NCBI GenBank assembly: GCA_003554005.1
Contig: PWEU01000311.1
Location: 1-8,688, forward strand
Source: Nitriliruptoraceae bacterium
GTDB taxonomy: Bacteria > Actinomycetota > Nitriliruptoria > Nitriliruptorales > Nitriliruptoraceae
DNA: 8,688 nt
Direction: 5' to 3'
Made by a program: the position numbers and the translations under genes. Every line of letters starts with the position of its first letter. Positions within the stretch are counted from its first letter, which is position 1. Below the pieces are notes generated by a model. That model searched no databases, was not told where the DNA came from, and saw only the letters and a program-made list of their open reading frames with translations. Positions 5,386 through 8,688 of the stretch are shown one piece after another.

Positions 5386-6756
5386 GTGAGCCGCAGGCGA
5401 CGCAGCATCCCCGTCCTCCTGGTGATCGCCCTGACGGCGACGCTGCTGGCACCGATGGCGAGCGCGGAGCCGGACACCAGCCGGCTCCAGCAGCTCCAAC
5501 GTGAGCTGGAGCAGCTGGAGGAGCAGGCGGCGGAGCGTCGCTCGGAGCTCGGCGCGCTGGACGCGCGGGAGAGCCGACTCAGCGACGAGCAGGCCACGGC
5601 CCAGGCCCGGTTGGAGGAGATCGAGGCCGAGCTCAGCCTGGCCGTCGAGCGCTACAACGAAGCCGTGGTCGCGCTCGAGGAGGTCCAGGCCGACCTGGAG
5701 GCCACCCTGGCGGAGCTCACGGAGCTCAACGCGGAGATCACCGTCCTGAACGGCACCGTGGCCGACCACGCGCGTCGACTGCACAAGATGGGCCCGTCGC
5801 TCGAGTTCGCGGTCATCGTCGGGGCGAGCGGCCCCGCCGACATCGGGTTCCGGTCCACCTCGCTGCGCCAGATCATCAGCGCCGACCAGGTCAACCTCGA
5901 GCGCCTGGGCGCCGCCACCGACCGTGCGGCCGCCCTGGAAGCGCGGCTGGTCGCGCAGGAGGCCGAGGCCGCCGCGCTGACCGACGAGGTCGAGGCGCAA
6001 CTGCTGGCGGTGGAGCAGCTCTACGAGGAACGGGCCGAGGAGCTCGCCGAGCTCGAGGCGACCCTGGCCGGGGTGCGCCAGGAGGTCAGCGAGCAGCAGA
6101 CGCGCGTGGAAGCCGACGAGGCCGCGGTGGTCGGCGCCCGCCAGGCCGTCGCCACCGAGCAGCAACGCATCGAGGAGGAGCGCCGCCGGCTGGAGGAGGA
6201 GCGCCGCGCGGCCCGTGAGGCCGAGGAGCGCCGCGCGGCCCGTGAGGCCCGTGAGGCCGAGCGTCAGGCACAGGCCCAGCGGCAGCGTGAACGGGAGCAG
6301 GCCGCCGCGGCGGCGAGCTCCTCGTCGAACACCTCCTCGTCGAACACCTCATCGAGCAACTCCCCGTCGAACCGCAGCGACCCCGCCCCGGCGCCGGCCC
6401 CCTCCACCCGCCGGTCGGCGGATGTGGCGGTGTCGACGGCGCTGGCCCAGGTCGGCAAGCCCTACCGCTGGGGCGCGACCGGCCCGAACGCCTTCGACTG
6501 CTCGGGGCTGACCTCCTACGCCTGGCGCGCCGCCGGGGTGACGATCCCGCGCACCTCGGGGGCGCAGTTCGCCGGCCTGCGCCGGGTCACCCGAGCCCAG
6601 CTGCAACCCGGTGACCTCGTGTTCTACAACTCACCGATCAGCCACGTGGCGATGTACATCGGCGGTGACACGATCGTCGAGGCGTCGCGCACCGGCATCC
6701 CGGTACGCACCGCGACCCTGTCGGCACGTAGCCCGGTCGGTTACGCCCGCCCCTGA
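5386..6756 (+). CDS. Secreted coiled-coil NlpC/P60 peptidoglycan endopeptidase (RipA-like)
   Basis: This 456-residue exported protein probably cuts peptide stems of peptidoglycan during division or growth. A Sec signal peptide (MSRRRRS, hydrophobic 8-22, cleavage likely after ASA27) is followed by long heptad-rich coiled coil, about 30-135 and 165-305, broken by a non-coiled patch HKMGPSLEFAVIVGASGPAD near 133-152. A low-complexity Ser/Asn/Pro linker spans about 306-343. The NlpC/P60 domain is residues 345-456, with Cys372 in FDCSGLTSYAW, His420 in ISHVAMYIGG and Glu432 in DTIVEAS. That Cys-His-Glu spacing (48 and 12) is close to the RipA triad (49 and 12, from memory). In such proteins the coiled coil often controls access to the active site. 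The GTG at 5386 is chosen because it gives a complete signal peptide and follows GAGGTGA, though the spacing is short. The gene stands alone. Confidence 0.93.
   Translation: MSRRRRSIPVLLVIALTATLLAPMASAEPDTSRLQQLQRELEQLEEQAAERRSELGALDARESRLSDEQATAQARLEEIEAELSLAVERYNEAVVALEEVQADLEATLAELTELNAEITVLNGTVADHARRLHKMGPSLEFAVIVGASGPADIGFRSTSLRQIISADQVNLERLGAATDRAAALEARLVAQEAEAAALTDEVEAQLLAVEQLYEERAEELAELEATLAGVRQEVSEQQTRVEADEAAVVGARQAVATEQQRIEEERRRLEEERRAAREAEERRAAREAREAERQAQAQRQREREQAAAAASSSSNTSSSNTSSSNSPSNRSDPAPAPAPSTRRSADVAVSTALAQVGKPYRWGATGPNAFDCSGLTSYAWRAAGVTIPRTSGAQFAGLRRVTRAQLQPGDLVFYNSPISHVAMYIGGDTIVEASRTGIPVRTATLSARSPVGYARP
6196..6249 (+). repeat. Perfect 27-bp tandem duplication in the coiled-coil coding region
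   Basis: Two identical 27-bp units (6196-6222 and 6223-6249) encode EERRAAREA twice, just before the linker of the NlpC/P60 protein. A degenerate partial copy precedes them near 6175-6195. Identity at the DNA level, including third positions, suggests a recent slippage or unequal-crossover event. Confidence 0.85.
6319..6348 (+). repeat. 15-bp tandem repeat encoding SSSNT linker units
   Basis: The unit TCCTCGTCGAACACC occurs twice in perfect tandem (6319-6333, 6334-6348), giving SSSNT-SSSNT at residues 312-321. A diverged third copy encodes SSSN. It forms the flexible linker between the coiled coil and the catalytic domain, and is a likely length-variable site. Confidence 0.85.
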
Positions 6757-6790
6757 CCTGCTGACGCGAGGTCGGTCCGCGGATGGCCGT

Positions 6791-6796
6791 TACGCT
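6791..6796 (+). promoter_or_regulatory. Candidate -10 element upstream of metZ
   Basis: TACGCT fits TAnnnT and would place the transcription start near 6803, leaving a leader of about 30 nt that carries AGGAA (6822-6826), 5 nt before the ATG at 6832. CTGACG at 6761-6766 resembles a -35 but is 24 nt away, too far. No SAM riboswitch or other long leader fits in the 75 bp between the genes. Confidence 0.35.
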
Positions 6797-6831
6797 GCCG
6801 TCACCGACCACCACCGCCGTCAGGAACCGTG

Positions 6832-8037
6832 ATGTCCGACGCCCCCGCCCCGGGCGTCGACCCGTCGTCCGACTGGCGGCCCGACCCCCTCGCGGTGCGC
6901 GGCGGGACGGTCCGCAGCGGGTTCGAGGAGACCTCTGAGGCGCTGTTCCTGACCTCCGGGTTCGTGTACGGCTCGGCGGCGGAGGCCGCTGCCGCCTTCG
7001 CCGGCGAGCAGGACCGCTACATGTACAGCCGGCTGCGCAACCCGACGGTGGCGATGCTCGAGGAGCGACTCCGCCGGCTCGAGGGTGCGGAGGCTGCCTG
7101 GGCCCCGGCCAGCGGCATGTCGGCGGTGTTCAACGCCCTCGCCGCCACCCTGCGGGCAGGCGACCGGGTCGTGGCCGCACGGGCGCTCTTCGGCTCCTGC
7201 TTCCAGGGGCTGGACCAGATCCTGCCCCGCTGGGGGATCCACACCGACCTCGTCGACGGCACCGACCTCGACGCGTGGGAGCGCGCGCTGGCGACGCCGG
7301 CCAGGGCGGTGTTCTTCGAGACCCCCTCCAACCCGATGCAGGAACTGGTCGACATCGCCGCGGTGAGCGAGCTCGCCCACGCTGCGGGTGCCAGGGTCAT
7401 CGTCGACAACATCTTCGCCACGCCCGTCCTGCAGCCCCCGCTGGAGCTCGGCGCGGACCTGGTCGTCTACTCCACGACCAAGCACCTCGACGGCCACGGC
7501 CGCACCCTCGGCGGGGCGATCCTCGGGCCGGCCAGCTTCATGGAGGAGGACCTCAAGCCGCTGATGCAGCACACCGGCCCGACCATGAGCCCCTTCAACG
7601 CCTGGGTGGTGCTCAAGAGCCTGGAGACGCTGCGGCTCAGGGTCGAGCACCAGACCGCCACGGCGTCCGAGCTGGCGAGGTGGCTGGAAGCGCACCCGAG
7701 GGTCGAGGGCGTGCGCTACCCGCTGCTGGCGTCCCATCCCCAGCACGAGTTGGCGCAGCAGCAGATGTCCGGGGGCGGCTCCATCGTGACCTTCTGGGTC
7801 CCAGGCGGCACCCAGCGGGCCTTCGCGGTCCTCGACGCCCTCGAGGTCGTCGACATCTCCAACAACCTCGGGGACGCGAAGACGCTGGCCACCCACCCGG
7901 CGACCACCACCCACCATCGCATCGGGCCCGAGGTGCGTGCCGAGATGGGCGTGGGTGACGGGGTGATCCGGGTCTCGGTCGGGCTCGAGGACCCCGCCGA
8001 CCTGCAGCGCGACCTCGACCGCGCACTGTCCGCCTGA
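6832..8037 (+). CDS. metZ: O-succinylhomoserine sulfhydrylase (MetZ), PLP-dependent
   Basis: This Cys/Met-metabolism PLP enzyme most likely makes homocysteine directly from an acylated homoserine and sulfide, in the cytoplasm. It has 401 residues, normal for the family. Signature features are YMYSRLRNPTVAMLE (63-77), which contributes phosphate-binding Tyr and Arg from the partner subunit, and SGMSAVFNAL (94-103). VIVDNIFATP holds Asp192, which contacts the pyridine nitrogen. VVYSTTKHLDGHGRTLGGAI contains the Schiff-base Lys217. ISNNLGDAKTLATHPATTTH (342-361) and IRVSVGLED with Arg380 bind substrate carboxylate. The GHGRTLGG and GPTMSPFNAWVVLKSLETL blocks favour MetZ over MetB or MetY, though acyl preference cannot be read by eye. 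I chose ATG 6832 because AGGAA lies 5 nt upstream; the adjacent in-frame GTG at 6829 is too close to it. No other methionine gene is in the window. Confidence 0.93.
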   Translation: MSDAPAPGVDPSSDWRPDPLAVRGGTVRSGFEETSEALFLTSGFVYGSAAEAAAAFAGEQDRYMYSRLRNPTVAMLEERLRRLEGAEAAWAPASGMSAVFNALAATLRAGDRVVAARALFGSCFQGLDQILPRWGIHTDLVDGTDLDAWERALATPARAVFFETPSNPMQELVDIAAVSELAHAAGARVIVDNIFATPVLQPPLELGADLVVYSTTKHLDGHGRTLGGAILGPASFMEEDLKPLMQHTGPTMSPFNAWVVLKSLETLRLRVEHQTATASELARWLEAHPRVEGVRYPLLASHPQHELAQQQMSGGGSIVTFWVPGGTQRAFAVLDALEVVDISNNLGDAKTLATHPATTTHHRIGPEVRAEMGVGDGVIRVSVGLEDPADLQRDLDRALSA

Positions 8038-8065
8038 GCGCGAGCGGCACACCGGATCCGGATGG

Positions 8066-8094
8066 TTGACGCGGAGGCCACCGTGATGGAAGAT
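8066..8094 (+). promoter_or_regulatory. Candidate promoter of the small pentad-repeat ORF
   Basis: TTGACG (8066-8071) matches five of six -35 consensus bases and is followed after 17 nt by GAAGAT (8089-8094), a weak -10. Transcription would begin near 8101, ahead of GAGG at 8112-8115 and the ATG at 8121. A short palindrome CCGGATCCGG (8052-8061) lies immediately upstream. Confidence 0.42.
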
Positions 8095-8120
8095 GCCGCC
8101 CCCGAACGAGCGAGGGTGCG

Positions 8121-8309
8121 ATGCGCCTGAAGACCTCCCGCGACCACGAGCGCGACGAGCCCGTCGAGTACGGACCTGACGGCTACGACCGCTACGGGTT
8201 CAACCGCGCTGGGCTCCACCGCGATACCCATGAGCGCTACGGACCCGACGGGCGCGACCAGGACGGGCAGCCGCGTCCCTCCCGCCTGCCGCTCCTCAGG
8301 TTCCACTGA
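8121..8309 (+). CDS. Small hydrophilic protein with G-aromatic-D/N/H-R-x pentad repeats
   Basis: This is a 62-residue predicted protein of unknown function. The core is a pentapeptide pattern: GYDRY (21-25), GFNRA (26-30), GLHRD (31-35), THERY (36-40). It is bracketed by two YGPDG blocks (17-21 and 40-44) and followed by GRDQDGQ. The N-terminus is charged (MRLKTSRDHERDE) and the C-terminus is RLPLLRFH. There is no signal peptide or membrane segment. Evidence that it is real: an ATG with GAGG 5 nt upstream, a plausible promoter at 8066, a hairpin directly after the stop, and a repeat pattern conserved at protein level but variable in its codons. Similar GYDxxGYNxxG-like pentads occur in scattered low-complexity bacterial proteins, as I recall, without a known role. 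It follows metZ by 83 bp and may be independently transcribed. Confidence 0.68.
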   Translation: MRLKTSRDHERDEPVEYGPDGYDRYGFNRAGLHRDTHERYGPDGRDQDGQPRPSRLPLLRFH

Positions 8310-8310
8310 C

Positions 8311-8341
8311 GTCCAGGGGCCGGGTCCGCCAGGCCCCGGAC
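8311..8341 (+). terminator. Hairpin directly after the small ORF, probable terminator
   Basis: GTCC-A-GGGGCC (8311-8321) pairs with GGCCCC-GGAC (8332-8341), giving 6 bp plus 4 bp with one bulged A, around a 10-nt loop. It begins 2 nt past the stop codon at 8307-8309. No T-tract follows. Confidence 0.55.
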
Positions 8342-8413
8342 GCCATCCCGTACCCTCCCGCGGTCCGTCCGCCCGGGCCGCTCGCGCTCGGGCCAACCAC
8401 AGGGGGGCCCTCC

Positions 8414-8688
8414 ATGCGGGTGCGTTCGCTCACGCTCTCGGCGCTGCTGACCGTCCTCGCGGTCGCGGTCGTGGCCACGGCGATCGCGATGGTCGGCCGC
8501 GGATCGACGGCGCCGGTCATCGCGGCTGGCCCCACCGGGCTCGAGGCGACCGACCAGGACGGGGAGGCCGAGCCGCAGGCCGAGCCCACCGACGCCCCCG
8601 ACCCGGACCCGGCCCCGGACACCGACGACGAGGTGGACGAGGACGGGCCCGACGACGACCCGACCGACGACGACCCGACCGACGACGA
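8414..8688 (+). CDS. Exported or membrane-anchored Asp-rich repeat protein, 5' part only
   Basis: This reading frame starts at ATG 8414 and stays open to the window end, so only 91 full codons are seen. AGGGGGG (8401-8407) lies 6 nt upstream as a strong ribosome binding site. The start MRVRSLTLSALLTVLAVAVV continues as ATAIAMVG, which makes an N-terminal signal peptide or signal anchor at about residues 5-28. After a short neutral stretch (GRGSTAPVIAAGPTGLEATDQ) the chain becomes strongly acidic and Pro-rich (EPTDAPDPDPAPDTDDEVDEDGPDDD) and enters DDDPT repeats. The acidic region is probably a spacer that holds a downstream domain away from the membrane, but that domain lies outside the window, so no function can be given. 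Confidence 0.75.
   Translation, partial: MRVRSLTLSALLTVLAVAVVATAIAMVGRGSTAPVIAAGPTGLEATDQDGEAEPQAEPTDAPDPDPAPDTDDEVDEDGPDDDPTDDDPTDD
8651..8688 (+). repeat. 15-bp tandem repeat encoding DDDPT, continuing past the window
   Basis: GACGACGACCCGACC is present in perfect tandem at 8651-8665 and 8666-8680, with GACGACGA (8681-8688) starting a third copy at the window edge. It is in frame with the acidic protein from 8414 (residues 80 onward). The total copy number cannot be known from this window. Confidence 0.8.

Noticed and set aside
4906..6165. A 419-codon minus-strand open frame opposite the NlpC/P60 gene
   Set aside because: It crosses the divergent promoter region and the opposing coiled-coil gene. 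Its Leu/Gly/Arg-rich product mirrors the coiled-coil codons and shows no motif.
6829..6831. GTG at 6829 as the metZ start
   Set aside because: It lies only 2 nt after AGGAA, while the next codon ATG at 6832 has 5 nt. The difference is one residue.
6820..8052. A 410-codon minus-strand open frame covering metZ
   Set aside because: It is a shadow of metZ, whose plus-strand product has all PLP-enzyme motifs.
8052..8061. Palindrome CCGGATCCGG after metZ as a terminator
   Set aside because: It has no loop and is only 10 bp, so it cannot form a useful hairpin; it is more likely chance or part of a protein-binding site.
8296..8622. A 108-codon minus-strand frame opposite the acidic protein
   Set aside because: Its Ser/Gly/Ala-rich product is the complement of the Asp/Pro-rich repeat gene. 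The plus-strand frame has a strong ribosome binding site and a signal-anchor start.
1..8688. Search for CRISPR arrays, tRNA or rRNA genes, insertion sequences and toxin-antitoxin or defence genes
   Set aside because: I saw no spaced direct repeats, tRNA-like cloverleaf with TTCGA loop, terminal inverted repeats with transposase, or defence-type domains. The gene content is ordinary core chromosome.

Overview
The window is very GC-rich with GC-rich third codon positions. Its gene types are characteristic of high-GC Actinomycetota: a PGPGW-type membrane protein, a RipA-like NlpC/P60 endopeptidase, a two-helix 'LigA-like' membrane protein and a MetZ-type sulfhydrylase. Start sites appear to mix leaderless and Shine-Dalgarno initiation, as expected for that phylum. 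A deep-branching lineage such as Nitriliruptoria is my guess from overall feel only; no marker gene here fixes the taxonomy. There is no sign of mobile elements, phage genes, CRISPR, tRNA or rRNA. The window looks like ordinary chromosome.

Layout from left to right. (1) A PGAP1-like alpha/beta hydrolase lies on the minus strand (19-1314), divergent from a 140-residue two-helix membrane protein (1558-1980, plus). The 243 bp between them hold a promoter-like element and a hairpin-rich leader. (2) The membrane gene converges, across a strong GC hairpin (2019-2054), on an unrecognised multi-helix membrane protein (2126-2626, minus). (3) That gene is divergent from an apparently leaderless two-gene unit: a tRNA-dihydrouridine synthase (2724-3884) and an overlapping Maf nucleotide pyrophosphatase (3877-4467). 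(4) The unit converges, across a perfect 8-bp hairpin, on a PGPGW membrane protein with an added N-terminal domain (4478-5203, minus). (5) That gene is divergent from a secreted coiled-coil NlpC/P60 peptidoglycan hydrolase (5386-6756). (6) Next come MetZ (6832-8037), a tiny pentapeptide-repeat ORF (8121-8309), and the start of a membrane-anchored or secreted Asp-rich repeat protein that runs off the window end (8414-8688).

The genes do not form one pathway. They fall into short housekeeping units: tRNA modification plus nucleotide-pool cleaning (dus-maf), envelope functions (NlpC/P60, PGPGW and other membrane proteins) and methionine synthesis (metZ). I found no convincing new multi-gene system. 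The items most worth a second look are the small pentad-repeat protein at 8121-8309, the structured leader at 1418-1557 that can pair with its own ribosome binding site, and the extra N-terminal domain on the PGPGW protein.
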